Of a stretch of DNA of 55,736 nt, positions 35,698 through 44,350 are shown piece by piece; the stretch's first letter is position 1; every line of letters starts with the position of its first letter. Source of the stretch: Hyphomicrobiales bacterium. GTDB taxonomy: Bacteria; Pseudomonadota; Alphaproteobacteria; Rhizobiales; Xanthobacteraceae. The notes under the pieces are model-generated. The model made no database searches. It saw nothing but the letters and a program-made list of their open reading frames with translations, and was not told the origin of the DNA. The position numbers were made by a program, and so were the translations under genes. The stretch spans positions 1 to 55,736 of the forward strand of contig JAFKKP010000304.1 of NCBI GenBank assembly GCA_017305515.1. Direction: 5' to 3'.

Positions 35698-36525
35698 CTA
35701 GCGGTCTTCCCATTTCGGGTCGCGCTTTTCGATGAAGGCCCCGATTCCGATTTCGGCGTCGCGCGCCATCATGTTTTCCGTCATCACCTGCGAAGCGTAG
35801 GCATAAGCGTCTGCGAGTTTCATCTCGGCCTGACGGTAGAACGCTTCCTTGCCGATCTTGAGCGTATACGCCGACTTCCTGGCGATGCGATTTGCCAGAT
35901 CGATTGCAGCCTGACGCTCCTGTCCGGCTGGAACGACATCGTTGACAAGGCCAAGCTCACGAGCGCGTTGCGCGGACACATGGTCGCCGGTCAGAAGCAT
36001 GTGCATCGCCTGCTTCCGCGGCACGTTGCGCGACATTGCGACCATCGGCGTCGAGCAGAACAATCCGATGTCGATGCCGGGCGTTCCGAATTCGGCCTTG
36101 TCCGACGCGACGGCGAGATCGCACGACGCAACAAGCTGGCAGCCGGCAGCGGTCGCGACGCCTTGTACGGCAGCGATCACAGGCTTCGGCAAATTCACGA
36201 TGGCCTGCATCATCGCGCTGCATGAATTCATCATCTGCGCAAAATAGGCGCGGCCTCTGTCAGGGTCAGCGCGCCGCGCCGTCAATTCCTTCAGGTCGTG
36301 TCCGGACGAATAGGCCGGACCTTTTGCCGTAATGACGACGGCGCGAATGTTCTTGTCGTCGCGGATCGAATTGAATTCCGCATGCAATGCGGCGATCATC
36401 GCTTCGGATAATGCATTGCGAGTCGCTGGCGCATCGAGCGTGAGGACCGCGATGTGGCCGAGCGTCTCGCGCAATAGCGGCGACGAGGCTGTTGCCGGTT
36501 TGGCCGAAGCGGAGGCGGGCGTCAT
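35698..36525 (-). CDS. enoyl-CoA hydratase/isomerase family protein, ECHDC3-like
   Basis: 275 residues with the crotonase fold: oxyanion segment YSSGHDLKEL (about 72-81), and GVATAAGCQLVASCDLAVASDKAEFGTPGIDIGLFCSTPMVAMSRNV. The GIDIGLFCSTP segment matches the ECHDC3 subgroup, in which the glutamate that hydrates in classical enoyl-CoA hydratases is glycine. A hydratase reaction is therefore doubtful. It leads the CoA-binding protein gene and diverges from the thioesterase, so acyl-CoA chemistry links the three. Confidence 0.85.
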   Translation of the reverse strand: MTPASASAKPATASSPLLRETLGHIAVLTLDAPATRNALSEAMIAALHAEFNSIRDDKNIRAVVITAKGPAYSSGHDLKELTARRADPDRGRAYFAQMMNSCSAMMQAIVNLPKPVIAAVQGVATAAGCQLVASCDLAVASDKAEFGTPGIDIGLFCSTPMVAMSRNVPRKQAMHMLLTGDHVSAQRARELGLVNDVVPAGQERQAAIDLANRIARKSAYTLKIGKEAFYRQAEMKLADAYAYASQVMTENMMARDAEIGIGAFIEKRDPKWEDR

Positions 36526-36607
36526 GGCTGGTTCCGTGGGCTGGGCATTGCGTGGACCCTAGGCTACATAGCCGTCATATACGAGTGCGGGGCAGGGCAG
36601 ACCATCC

Positions 36608-37039
36608 ATGACGAAACCGAAAATGACGGTGCCGGAGCTTGAGGCGTTTCTCCGCGAGGAGTTTCCGCAAGCATTCGCCAACGGCGAAATCCTGATCGAG
36701 ACCGCAGACGGTTCGACCAGTCTCTTGCGCCAGCCTTACAGCGAGAAAATGCTGCGGCCCGGCGGCACAGTTTCCGGCCCGACACTGATGGCGCTCGCCG
36801 ATTTCGCGATGTACGTCGTGCTGCTGTCGGCCATTGGACCCGTCGGACTTGCAGTTACGACGAGCCTCAACATCAACTTCCTCCGCAAAGGTCAGCCGGG
36901 TCAGGACATCGTCGCGGCGGCCAAGCTGATGAAGATCGGAAAGCGTCTCGCGGTCGGCGAAGTGCTCTTGCTGTCAGGCACTTCGCCCGATCCCATCGCG
37001 CATGTGACTTCAACCTATTCCATTCCGAATATTGGGTGA
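36608..37039 (+). CDS. PaaI-type hotdog thioesterase
   Basis: 143 residues of hotdog fold. LRPGGTVSGPTLMALADFAMYVVLLSAIGP is the long central helix with the catalytic-type Asp after GPTLMALA. SLNINFLRKGQPGQDIVAAAKLMKIGKRLAVGEV forms the following strands. It should cleave acyl-CoA thioesters; the substrate is unknown. It is divergent from the crotonase, with about 80 bases between the starts. A very A/T-rich stretch follows, the promoter region of rplM. Confidence 0.9.
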   Translation: MTKPKMTVPELEAFLREEFPQAFANGEILIETADGSTSLLRQPYSEKMLRPGGTVSGPTLMALADFAMYVVLLSAIGPVGLAVTTSLNINFLRKGQPGQDIVAAAKLMKIGKRLAVGEVLLLSGTSPDPIAHVTSTYSIPNIG

Positions 37040-37188
37040 TTTTCTCGGTATTATAGCACCATATTTTTAAGCTATTGTTTCGACTAGTATATTTATCACG
37101 CCGTACCGTTGACCAGTGCATTGCCATTCTCTAGAACCGCGCCAGTTCGGCGGATCGCGCCGATGTACCAATCCAACGGAATTTTCAC

Positions 37189-37653
37189 ATGAAGACGTTT
37201 TCGGCAAAGCCCGCCGAAGTCACCAAGAAGTGGGTGATTATCGACGCCAAGGGTCTGGTTGTCGGCCGTCTCGCGACATTGGTCGCGATGCGTCTGCGCG
37301 GCAAGCATCTGCCCATCTACACGCCCCACGTCGATTGCGGTGACAATGTCATCGTCATCAACGCAGCGCATGTCGTTCTCACCGGACGCAAGCGTGAGAA
37401 GAAGGTTTATTACAACCACACCGGTTTCATCGGCGGCATCAAGGAACGCACCGCGAAGTCGATCCTCGAAGGCCGTTTCCCCGAGCGCGTGCTCGAGAAG
37501 GCCGTCGAGCGCATGATCCCGCGCGGCCCGCTCGGCCGGATCCAGCTCGGCAATCTGCGCGTCTATCCGGGCACCGAGCATCCGCACGAAGCCCAGCAGC
37601 CTGAGAAGGTCGACGTTGCATCCATGAACCGCAAGAACATGAGGGCCGCATAA
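37189..37653 (+). CDS. rplM: 50S ribosomal protein L13
   Basis: 154 residues. [30 protein letters not shown] at the start, [22 protein letters not shown] and the signature [20 protein letters not shown] identify L13, an early-assembly protein of the large subunit. Its stop overlaps the rpsI start in TAATG (37652-37656), the usual tight coupling of this pair. The A/T-rich DNA at 37040-37110 is the likely promoter region. Confidence 0.98.
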   Translation: MKTFSAKPAEVTKKWVIIDAKGLVVGRLATLVAMRLRGKHLPIYTPHVDCGDNVIVINAAHVVLTGRKREKKVYYNHTGFIGGIKERTAKSILEGRFPERVLEKAVERMIPRGPLGRIQLGNLRVYPGTEHPHEAQQPEKVDVASMNRKNMRAA

Positions 37654-38129
37654 TGTCGGACACCATGCAGTCCCTCGATCAGCTGTCGGGTCTGAAGACC
37701 GGCAATCCTGAAGCGCCGAAGTACGAAAAGAAAGTCGACAAGCAGGGCCGTGCCTACGCGACCGGCAAGCGCAAGGACGCGGTCGCACGCGTCTGGATCA
37801 AGCCGGGCTCCGGCAAGATCACGGTCAACACCCGCACTGTCGAAATCTACTTTGCGCGTCCTGTGCTGCGGATGATGATCCAGCAGCCGATCGTCGCTGC
37901 GGCCCGTCAGGGTCAGTACGACGTGGTCGCAACCGTCGCAGGCGGCGGCCTGTCGGGTCAGGCCGGCGCCGTTCGTCACGGTATCTCGAAGGCGCTGACG
38001 AACTTCGAGCCGGATCTGCGTTCGGTTCTCAAGAAGGGCGGCTTCCTCACGCGCGACTCGCGCGTCGTCGAGCGCAAGAAGTACGGCAAGGCGAAAGCCC
38101 GCCGCTCGTTCCAGTTCTCGAAGCGATAA
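37653..38129 (+). CDS. rpsI: 30S ribosomal protein S9
   Basis: 158 residues. A non-conserved N-terminus of about 30 residues is followed by the S9 core: [83 protein letters not shown]. The basic C-terminal tail reaches the tRNA in the P site. The sequence encoding the end of the protein is partly duplicated just after the stop. A terminator lies about 75 bases downstream. Confidence 0.98.
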   Translation: MSDTMQSLDQLSGLKTGNPEAPKYEKKVDKQGRAYATGKRKDAVARVWIKPGSGKITVNTRTVEIYFARPVLRMMIQQPIVAAARQGQYDVVATVAGGGLSGQAGAVRHGISKALTNFEPDLRSVLKKGGFLTRDSRVVERKKYGKAKARRSFQFSKR

Positions 38130-38169
38130 CCGCTTCGCTGCCAGTTCTCGAAACGCTGATCGTTTCGTT
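38110..38169. repeat. imperfect tandem duplication of the rpsI 3' end
   Basis: Two 30-base units (38110-38139 and 38140-38169) are identical at 23 of 30 positions, with the first 12 bases (CCAGTTCTCGAA) the same. The first copy holds the last codons and stop of rpsI; the second lies in the 3' untranslated region. Confidence 0.65.
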
Positions 38170-38203
38170 CGAATTTTACGCAACGAGGTTTCGCAAAGAT
38201 CAA

Positions 38204-38230
38204 GAAGGGCGCTTTCGGGCGCCCTTTTTC
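38204..38230 (+). terminator. terminator of rplM-rpsI
   Basis: AAGGGCGC pairs with GCGCCCTT around a short TTTCGG loop, followed by five T residues. Confidence 0.85.
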
Positions 38231-38372
38231 GTTGCGTTCCATTTGCAGCGAAATTGCCTACGATTTTCATGAAAATTGCGTGACGCATGAAAACGGAGTG
38301 CGAAGGAAAGCCGCCTAGCGTGGCGCGTGCAGGGGACCGCTTCCGGGTCTTCGTCTTGAGCACCGCAACACG

Positions 38373-39635
38373 ATGCCGAACGGCACACATCTGTCGCTGG
38401 ACATTTCGACGCTCTATCTCGTCGCCACTCTCGTTGCGGCGCTGTTGGGCGCGATGCTGCTGTTCTTCTGGCGCAAGGAAAGCATTGCGGCGCTCGGTTG
38501 GTGGGGCGCGGCCTACATTCTCGGTGCCGCATCCATCGCGCTGTGGACCGTCAGCGGCGAGGATCTCGGCGGCTGGCTGTCGCTGGCTGTCAGCGCCGTC
38601 GGATTTGCCGCCTGCGGACTCGTGTGGGACGCCGCGCGCGTGTTTCATGGACGCTCCGCCAACCTGATCGGCGTTTTGTTCGGGCCCGCTGTGTGGGTCG
38701 GCACGATGATCTATCTCGAACCGGTCTCGCCCGAACTGCGGATGCATCTCGGCGCGTCGATCGTTGCGATCTACACCGCGCTCACGGCATTTGAGTTGTG
38801 GCGCGAGCGGCGCAAAAGCCTGCGCGCGCGCTGGCCGGCCTTTTTCGTGCCGCTGCTGCACGGCCTCGTGCTGATGTTGCCGATCGTGCTCGGCGATTTG
38901 CTGCGCGCGCAGGATGGCAGCGTCGCAACCATCTGGGTTGCCGCCTTCGCCGCCGAACTCGTGCTCTATGCGGTCGGCACGGTCTTCATCATTTTCCTTC
39001 TGGTTTCCGAGCGCGCGGTGATCGCCCACAAGACGGCGGCCTCCGTCGATCCGCTCACGGGCCTGCTCAATCGCCGCGGCTTCAGCGAGGCGACCTCACG
39101 CATGATCGAGCGCGAAGCGAAAGCGGGCCGGCCCATCACCGTGATGATTTTCGACATCGACCATTTCAAGTCGGTCAACGACCGCTTCGGTCACGCCGCA
39201 GGCGACGACGTGCTGCGCGTGTTCGCGCATTGCGTTGCCAGCACGCTTCGCATCACGGATCTCGTCGGCCGCGTCGGCGGCGAGGAGTTTGCAGCCCTTC
39301 TGCCTTGCGCGATGGACGAGGCGCTGCTCGCAGGCGAGCGGGTGCGCGAAGCATTCGAGGCGTCGGGTGTGGCCATCGACGACGAGCCGCTGGCGACCAC
39401 GGTCAGCGTAGGTGTTGCCGGCGGCCCGGCGAACACCGAACTCGAAGTGCTGATGGCATCCGCCGATACCGCGCTCTATCAGGCCAAGCGCGGCGGCCGT
39501 AACCGCGTGCAGGCCTCGACCGAGGAGCCTTTGTCGCTCGAACAGTCCCGCCGCGACCAGGCGCTGAAGGCGACAAAACCCAATCTGATTGCGGCTGTAC
39601 GCAGCTCGATTGCGGGCAGGCAGGCGACAGCCTGA
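38373..39635 (+). CDS. membrane-bound GGDEF diguanylate cyclase
   Basis: 420 residues. About six or seven membrane helices fill residues 12-212, with no recognised sensor domain name. The GGDEF domain starts with DPLTGLLNRRGF (226-237). The active-site motif GGEEF is at 302-306 and the inhibitory I-site RITD at 293-296, exactly five residues before it. IFDIDHFKSVNDRFGHAAGD carries the metal and guanine-binding residues, so the enzyme should be active and feedback-inhibited. It makes cyclic di-GMP, which usually promotes surface polysaccharide and attachment; the polysaccharide locus 7 kb away is a possible but unproven target. Confidence 0.92.
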   Translation: MPNGTHLSLDISTLYLVATLVAALLGAMLLFFWRKESIAALGWWGAAYILGAASIALWTVSGEDLGGWLSLAVSAVGFAACGLVWDAARVFHGRSANLIGVLFGPAVWVGTMIYLEPVSPELRMHLGASIVAIYTALTAFELWRERRKSLRARWPAFFVPLLHGLVLMLPIVLGDLLRAQDGSVATIWVAAFAAELVLYAVGTVFIIFLLVSERAVIAHKTAASVDPLTGLLNRRGFSEATSRMIEREAKAGRPITVMIFDIDHFKSVNDRFGHAAGDDVLRVFAHCVASTLRITDLVGRVGGEEFAALLPCAMDEALLAGERVREAFEASGVAIDDEPLATTVSVGVAGGPANTELEVLMASADTALYQAKRGGRNRVQASTEEPLSLEQSRRDQALKATKPNLIAAVRSSIAGRQATA

Positions 39636-39685
39636 CGGCCTGTTGCGCTAACTTCTCGTTTACCATCCCGACCTATCCTTGAGGC

Positions 39686-39919
39686 ATGACGAGCATGCCT
39701 CCACAGGAACACGTTGCCGATCTGACTGCGCTCGACGCGGCAGCCGCGTCCGCGCGCGAAGGTTTCGCGTGCATGTTTTCGACGTCGGATGAATATGAGA
39801 GCGCGCTGGTGACGGCGCGGCGGGCGGAGGGGCGCTACGGCAAGCCGTTCGACTGGCAGGCCCTGTTGCTGACCGGCTGCGTCTTCACGCTGTCCGGCGT
39901 GCTTCTGATGTTTTTGTAG
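39686..39919 (+). CDS. 77-residue small membrane protein, unknown
   Basis: A polar N-terminal region (about 1-57) contains EHVADLTALDAAAASAREGF and a Ser/Asp-rich FSTSDEYESALVTARRAEGRYGKP stretch. One C-terminal membrane helix (WQALLLTGCVFTLSGVLLMFL) ends at the last residue. A second ATG lies nine bases in. It follows the GGDEF gene by 50 bases in the same direction and may share its transcript; a terminator follows. I do not recognise the family. Confidence 0.6.
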   Translation: MTSMPPQEHVADLTALDAAAASAREGFACMFSTSDEYESALVTARRAEGRYGKPFDWQALLLTGCVFTLSGVLLMFL

Positions 39920-39948
39920 GGACCGTCTCACGACAAGATGGATTTCGT

Positions 39949-39975
39949 AAGGCGCCTTCGGGCGCTTTTTGTTTT
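39949..39975 (+). terminator. terminator after the GGDEF and small membrane protein genes
   Basis: AAGGCGCC and GGCGCTT form a stem with one bulged G and a short TTCG loop, followed by TTTTTGTTTT. Confidence 0.75.
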
Positions 39976-40042
39976 CGCGCACGGAATTTTGCGCTACAGC
40001 CGTCGCAGATTCAGACTTGGCGCATTCATGAAAGGCATCCAG

Positions 40043-40339
40043 ATGATTACGGAAATTGCGCAGATCGAGATCAAGCCGGGGCAGGAAAAGGATTTCGAGG
40101 CTGCGGTGAAAATGGCCGAGACCATTTTCAAGCGTTGCAAGGGCTGGAAGAGTTTCGAGCTGCACCGCTCCATCGAAAAGCCGTCGCGCTATCGTCTGCT
40201 CATCAAGTGGGAGACTCTGGAAAACCACACAGTCGATTTTCGCGAAGGCCCGAATTTTCCGGAATGGCGCGCGCTGGTCGGCCCGCATTTCGCGTCGCCG
40301 CCGGAGGTTGAGCACACCAGGACGGTGGCGAGTTTCTGA
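40043..40339 (+). CDS. antibiotic biosynthesis monooxygenase (ABM) domain protein
   Basis: 98 residues from the ATG at 40043, which has an AAAGG ribosome-binding site; an ATG at 40028 would add five residues but lacks one. The ferredoxin-like ABM fold is visible: MITEIAQIEIKPGQEKDFEAAVK, then a helix, SFELHRSIEKPSRYRLLIKWETLENHTVDFREGPNFPEWRALVGPHF. Such small dimers act as heme-degrading or quinone-type monooxygenases or have no known role. It is a single gene between two terminators. Confidence 0.85.
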   Translation: MITEIAQIEIKPGQEKDFEAAVKMAETIFKRCKGWKSFELHRSIEKPSRYRLLIKWETLENHTVDFREGPNFPEWRALVGPHFASPPEVEHTRTVASF

Positions 40340-40361
40340 ACGCTCCTCGCAGTTTTGAAAC

Positions 40362-40387
40362 GAAGGCGCTCATTTGAGCGCCTTTTG
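40362..40387. terminator. bidirectional terminator between the ABM and AI-2E genes
   Basis: AAGGCGCT...AGCGCCTT (40363-40370 with 40377-40384) has A-rich and T-rich flanks. The stem includes the last base of the AI-2E gene's stop codon, so the terminator is embedded at the end of that gene. Confidence 0.75.
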
Positions 40388-41587
40388 TTTTGGCGGGGCG
40401 AGGGCGCGCAGCGGCGGAAGTTTATCGTCGCGCGTCACGTCGAGAATGACCTTGCCGATGGCCAGAAGCGGCAGCGCCAGCGCCAGCCCCCACAGGCCGA
40501 ACACGATGCCGAGCAGAATCTGGAACGCGAACAGCGTGGCTGGCGGAATGTCGAGCGCCTGACGCTGGATGATCGGCGTGAGGATATAGCTTTCCAGCGC
40601 ATGCACGCCCATGAACAGCACAGCGGCGCTGGCGGCTGCAACCCATCCGGAGGCGAGGCTTGCGAGCACCACGATCAACCCGCCGATCAGCGCGCCGACG
40701 GTGGGAATGAACGCGAGCAGTCCCGCCTGAATGCCGAGAATGAACGAACTCTGGATGCCGATGATCGCAAGGCCGGTCCACGTCACCAGAAACACCGCAA
40801 CCATCGTCACCATCTGCGCGATCAGCCAGCGTTCCAGCGTGTAGCCGATCCGGTCCACCACTGTCGTGACGTAGAGACGATGCTTGGCCGGCGCAATTTT
40901 CAGTAGCCCGTTGCGATAGACGCCGGGCTGCGCCGCAAACGACAATCCCAGAAACAGCACGATGAAGAAATTGCCGACGGCGCCGAGCGTGCCGAGCAGC
41001 AGTTTGAACGTTTGACTGACGATGGCGCCGCCGCTCGATGCAATGGTGCCGGCGCTGGGCAGGCTGGGGGCCGTCTTTGCCGGTGCGGCGGCGGGGCTGT
41101 CGGACGAAGCTGCGGCCGCGGCCGCCGCGTTGCTGCTGTTCAGATCGAGGAAACTCGTGTCGACGCCGTGCTGTTCGAGAAATGCCTTCACGTTGACGAG
41201 CTGGCCCTTGATGGTGTTGCTCAGAACCGTCGCCTGCTGGGCAATCGTGGAGCCGCCGAGAAACACCACGCCGGACAAGGCACCCGCAAGCAGCAGGCAG
41301 ACGATGGCGAGCCGCAGCGAATGCGGGGTCGGCAGCACGCGGCCCAACAATTCGGTCATCGCGTTCAGCGCCACGCCGAGCAGCACGCCGGCGAAAATCA
41401 GGAAAATCGTCGCCGCGTAATACCACGACAGAACGAGAAGGGCTGCGAACAGCACGATGCCCATGCCGCCCATCGCGATCGACCAGGCGAGATCGCCGCG
41501 GGCTTCAAGTCTGTTTTTCGACGGTGCGGCCACTTCAATCCCTTCCGAAAATTGTTTCCGCTCTTGTTCCCGAAACGCGCGGCGCAA
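40370..41587 (-). CDS. AI-2E family transporter
   Basis: 405 residues with about eight membrane helices. The N-terminal pair spans roughly residues 35-80, and the C-terminal set has the family motif GLLAFIPTVGALIGGLIVVLASL and PIIQRQALDIPPATLFAFQILLGIVFGLWGLALALPLLAIGKVI. An Ala/Ser-rich insertion (about 148-185) sits in the large soluble loop. The family includes TqsA and sodium/proton antiporters; the substrate cannot be told. It is a single gene reading toward the ABM gene. Confidence 0.88.
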   Translation of the reverse strand: MRRAFREQERKQFSEGIEVAAPSKNRLEARGDLAWSIAMGGMGIVLFAALLVLSWYYAATIFLIFAGVLLGVALNAMTELLGRVLPTPHSLRLAIVCLLLAGALSGVVFLGGSTIAQQATVLSNTIKGQLVNVKAFLEQHGVDTSFLDLNSSNAAAAAAASSDSPAAAPAKTAPSLPSAGTIASSGGAIVSQTFKLLLGTLGAVGNFFIVLFLGLSFAAQPGVYRNGLLKIAPAKHRLYVTTVVDRIGYTLERWLIAQMVTMVAVFLVTWTGLAIIGIQSSFILGIQAGLLAFIPTVGALIGGLIVVLASLASGWVAAASAAVLFMGVHALESYILTPIIQRQALDIPPATLFAFQILLGIVFGLWGLALALPLLAIGKVILDVTRDDKLPPLRALAPPKQKALK

Positions 41588-41653
41588 TCAAGTGACGATG
41601 TGCGCTTGTTCCGGTGTTCTCGATCTATTCGGCAGATTACCTCATTAATCGGG

Positions 41654-41679
41654 ATGGCCGGAACAAGTCCGGCCATGAC
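41654..41679. repeat. second copy of the REP-like hairpin
   Basis: GGCCGGA-ACAAG-TCCGGCC with the same flanks (GAT before, ATGACAC after) as the third hairpin at 7999-8017; one loop base differs. It lies in the 120-base gap between the AI-2E and DUF1801 genes. Confidence 0.75.
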
Positions 41680-41709
41680 ACACTCAGGTTTCGCCTTTCA
41701 CTGTCATTC

Positions 41710-42150
41710 ATGGTTCACTCAATGACCCCATCGCAGAAAATCGACCAGCTCATCGCCAGCATCAAAGACTGGCGCGCCGAAATCTTTGCGCGCATGCGCA
41801 AATGCATTCTTTCGGCGGACAAGAACATCGTCGAGGAATGGAAATGGATGGGCAGTCCGGTGTGGGAATGCGACGGCATTCTCGCGGTCGGCAATTTCCA
41901 CGAGGGCAAGGTGAAGCTGACATTCGACTTTGGGGCAAAACTTCCCGATCCGCAAAAACTGTTCAACGCAGGCCTTGAAGGCAATCAGCGACGCGCCATC
42001 GATTTTCTCGAAGGCGACCGCGTGAACGAAGCCGCGCTGAAGAAACTGGTGAAAGCGGCGATTGCGTTCAACAAGGAGAAGAGGGCGGGGAAGAAGGGGG
42101 CGGTGAAAAAACCGGCCGCGAAAAAACGTGCGAAACACTCTTCCGGTTAA
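41710..42150 (+). CDS. DUF1801 domain protein
   Basis: 146 residues from the ATG at 41710 (an ATG at 41722 is equally possible). The DUF1801 (YdhG-like) fold is visible: IASIKDWRAEIFARMRKCILSADKNIVEEWKWMGSPVWECDGILAVGNFHEGKVKLTFDFGAKLPDPQKLFNAG, then AIDFLEGDRVNEAALKKLVKAAI. The C-terminus is Lys/Ala-rich (about 125-146), like histone H1-type tails. These proteins have an iron-sulfur-assembly-like fold and no settled function. It converges on hicB with a four-base overlap of the ends. Confidence 0.85.
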   Translation: MVHSMTPSQKIDQLIASIKDWRAEIFARMRKCILSADKNIVEEWKWMGSPVWECDGILAVGNFHEGKVKLTFDFGAKLPDPQKLFNAGLEGNQRRAIDFLEGDRVNEAALKKLVKAAIAFNKEKRAGKKGAVKKPAAKKRAKHSSG

Positions 42151-42539
42151 GCGACCATCGCCTTCTTGGCGGCTTGCGCCAGGAATCCCGAACGCGTGAA
42201 TCCTTCACGCTCCGCGTATTGATCGATCTGATCCAGAACATCCGATGGCAGCGTGACATTCACGCGAACCGATTTTGCCACTGACGTTGGAGCAGAAATC
42301 AGAACGGCAACGCCATCCTTGTTGTCCTTGTTCGCCATGATTTCTTCGAGCGAGGAGGGTTCGGGAATAGCTTCGCCATCCTCAACCAGCCCTTCGATAT
42401 GAAACGCCAATGCTTCCGCTGCCATATCGCGCGCTTCGTCGAGCGTGCTTCCTGCGGAGATCACTCCGGGAAGATCGGGAAACGAAACGCCGTAGTCGCT
42501 TTTGGCGTCTTTGTGGATCAGGGCGATATACTGCTTCAT
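42147..42539 (-). CDS. hicB: HicB family antitoxin
   Basis: 130 residues from the ATG at 42539. The N-terminal HicB fold is YIALIHKDAKSDYGVSFPDLPGVISAGSTLDEARDMAAEALAFHIEGL (about 4-50). The C-terminal ribbon-helix-helix DNA-binding region is VRVNVTLPSDVLDQIDQYAEREGFTRSGFLAQAAKKAM (about 92-128). It should bind and block HicA and repress the pair through the palindromes upstream of hicA. It lies 48 bases after hicA, in toxin-antitoxin order. Confidence 0.92.
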   Translation of the reverse strand: MKQYIALIHKDAKSDYGVSFPDLPGVISAGSTLDEARDMAAEALAFHIEGLVEDGEAIPEPSSLEEIMANKDNKDGVAVLISAPTSVAKSVRVNVTLPSDVLDQIDQYAEREGFTRSGFLAQAAKKAMVA

Positions 42540-42587
42540 GAGTGAAAGGGCCTCCTTGCCCACAACATTCGGCCTCTGCCAAACGCG

Positions 42588-42776
42588 TCACTTAAGTTTA
42601 ACTCCCGCCTGCTTCTCGATGCTCCTCAGCGTGCCAAGCGGGATGTCTTTCTTCGGATGCGGGACCGTCACACGCCCCGGCTTGGTCGGATGTTTGAACT
42701 GAACATGGCTGCCCTTTTGAGCGACCTGCTTCCAGCCATCCGCTTTCAAAGCCTTGATAACGGCCTGCGACTTCAT
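42588..42776 (-). CDS. hicA: HicA family mRNA interferase toxin
   Basis: 62 residues, the typical length. The double-stranded RNA-binding-like fold reads MKSQAVIKALKADGWKQVAQKGSHVQFKHPTKPGRVTVPHPKKDIPLGTLRSIEKQAGV. The catalytic histidine is H24 in GSHVQFKH. It cleaves mRNA and is held in check by HicB. The start codon follows an operator palindrome directly, with no ribosome-binding site visible. It is the first gene of the pair. Confidence 0.93.
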   Translation of the reverse strand: MKSQAVIKALKADGWKQVAQKGSHVQFKHPTKPGRVTVPHPKKDIPLGTLRSIEKQAGVKLK

Positions 42777-42777
42777 T

Positions 42778-42825
42778 GTGTATAACTACACACTACGTCT
42801 TGGCACGTCAAGTGTATAAATACAC
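42778..42825 (-). promoter_or_regulatory. hicAB promoter with two operator palindromes
   Basis: Two copies of GTGTANNNNTACAC lie at 42778-42791 and 42812-42825. On the minus strand a -35-like TTGACG (42811-42806) is followed after 17 bases by TAGTTA (42788-42783), which would place transcription start at or next to the A of the hicA ATG (42776). The palindromes fit the HicB ribbon-helix-helix domain. Confidence 0.65.
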
Positions 42826-42831
42826 ACCAGC

Positions 42832-42861
42832 AAAAAGCCGCCCATCTCTGGGCGGCTTCTT
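42832..42861 (-). terminator. terminator of glnBA
   Basis: AAGCCGCCCA and TGGGCGGCTT form a ten-base-pair stem with a four-base loop. Read on the minus strand it is followed by TTTTTG. It lies about 25 bases after the glnA stop and between the glnA and hicA units. Confidence 0.85.
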
Positions 42862-42883
42862 ATTTCGCAACTCGCAGCAAACC

Positions 42884-44293
42884 TTACTGCGAATAATACA
42901 TGTCGAATTCCACCGGATGCGGCGTCATCTCGAAACGCTCGACTTCGGTCATCTTCAGCTCAATAAAGCTGTCGATGAAGTCGTCGTCGAACACGCCGCC
43001 GTTTTTCAGGAACGCGCGGTCCTTGTCGAGATTTTCCAGCGCCTCGCGCAGCGAACCGCACACCGTCGGGATCGACTTCAGTTCTTCCTTCGGCAGATCG
43101 TACAGGTCCTTGTCCATCGCCGGGCCCGGATCGATCTTGTTCTTGATGCCGTCGAGGCCCGCCATCAGCATCGCGGCGAAGGCGAGATACGGATTCGCCA
43201 TCGGGTCGGGGAAGCGCACTTCGACGCGCTTGGCCTTCGGGTTGGCGGTGTAGGGAATGCGGCACGATGCGGAGCGGTTACGCGCCGAGTAGGCGAGCAG
43301 CACAGGCGCTTCGTAACCCGGCACCAGACGCTTGTAGGAATTGGTGGACGGATTGGTGAAGGCGTTGATCGCTTTCGCATGCTTGATGATGCCGCCGATG
43401 TAATGGAGGCAGGTTTCCGAGAGATCGGCGTATTTGTTGCCGGCGAAAGCCGGCTTGCCGTCCTTCCAGATCGACTGGTGCACATGCATGCCCGAACCGT
43501 TGTCGCCATACACGGGCTTGGGCATGAACGTCGCCGTCTTGCCGTAGATATGCGCGACCTGATGGATGCAGTATTTGTAGATCTGCATCTGGTCGGCCAT
43601 GTGAGTGAGCGTGTCGAACTTCATGCCGAGTTCGTGCTGGGCGGACGCGACTTCGTGGTGATGCTTCTCGACCTTCACGCCCATCTTCGCCATCGCGCCG
43701 AGCATTTCCGAGCGCATGTCCTGCACGCTGTCTTGCGGCGGCACGGGGAAGTAGCCCGCCTTGGTGCGGATGCGGTGGCCGAGATTGCCGCCTTCATATT
43801 CGGTGTCCGAGTTGATCGGCAGTTCGGATGAATCGAGCTTGAAGCCGGTGTTGTAGGGCGTGGTCTGGTAACGCACGTCGTCGAACACGAAGAATTCGGC
43901 TTCCGGGCCGACGAACACGCTGTCGCCGATGCCCATCGACTTCACCATCGCCTCCGCCTTCTTGGCGATGCCGCGCGGGTCGCGGTTGTAGCGTTCGCCG
44001 GTGGAGGGTTCGAGAATGTCGCAGGTGATGACCATCGTGGTCTCGGCGAAGAACGGGTCGATCGTCGCGGTGACGGGGTCGGGCATCAGCGTCATGTCGG
44101 ACTCGTTGATCGCCTTCCAGCCTGCGATGGAGGAGCCGTCGAACATCGTGCCTTCGGAGAAAATGTCCTCGTCGATCATGCTGATGTCGAAGGTGACGTG
44201 CTGCCATTTGCCGCGCGGATCGGTGAAGCGCAGGTCGACATATTTCACGTCGTTGTCCTTGATGGACTTCAGAACGTCTTTGGCGGTCTTCAT
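42884..44293 (-). CDS. glnA: type I glutamine synthetase
   Basis: 469 residues, the usual length for the dodecameric bacterial enzyme. It makes glutamine from glutamate, ammonia and ATP. Motifs are [19 protein letters not shown] (51-69), [13 protein letters not shown] (128-140), the metal/ATP segment [12 protein letters not shown], and [25 protein letters not shown]. The adenylylation tyrosine is Y398 in [10 protein letters not shown], so activity is set by GlnE. It lies 148 bases downstream of glnB on the same strand, the standard rhizobial glnBA arrangement. Confidence 0.98.
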   Translation of the reverse strand: MKTAKDVLKSIKDNDVKYVDLRFTDPRGKWQHVTFDISMIDEDIFSEGTMFDGSSIAGWKAINESDMTLMPDPVTATIDPFFAETTMVITCDILEPSTGERYNRDPRGIAKKAEAMVKSMGIGDSVFVGPEAEFFVFDDVRYQTTPYNTGFKLDSSELPINSDTEYEGGNLGHRIRTKAGYFPVPPQDSVQDMRSEMLGAMAKMGVKVEKHHHEVASAQHELGMKFDTLTHMADQMQIYKYCIHQVAHIYGKTATFMPKPVYGDNGSGMHVHQSIWKDGKPAFAGNKYADLSETCLHYIGGIIKHAKAINAFTNPSTNSYKRLVPGYEAPVLLAYSARNRSASCRIPYTANPKAKRVEVRFPDPMANPYLAFAAMLMAGLDGIKNKIDPGPAMDKDLYDLPKEELKSIPTVCGSLREALENLDKDRAFLKNGGVFDDDFIDSFIELKMTEVERFEMTPHPVEFDMYYSQ

Positions 44294-44350
44294 GGATACC
44301 CCTTAATTTGACAGTCGTTGTCTGGATGCCGGCGGTCTGGATCGGAATTC

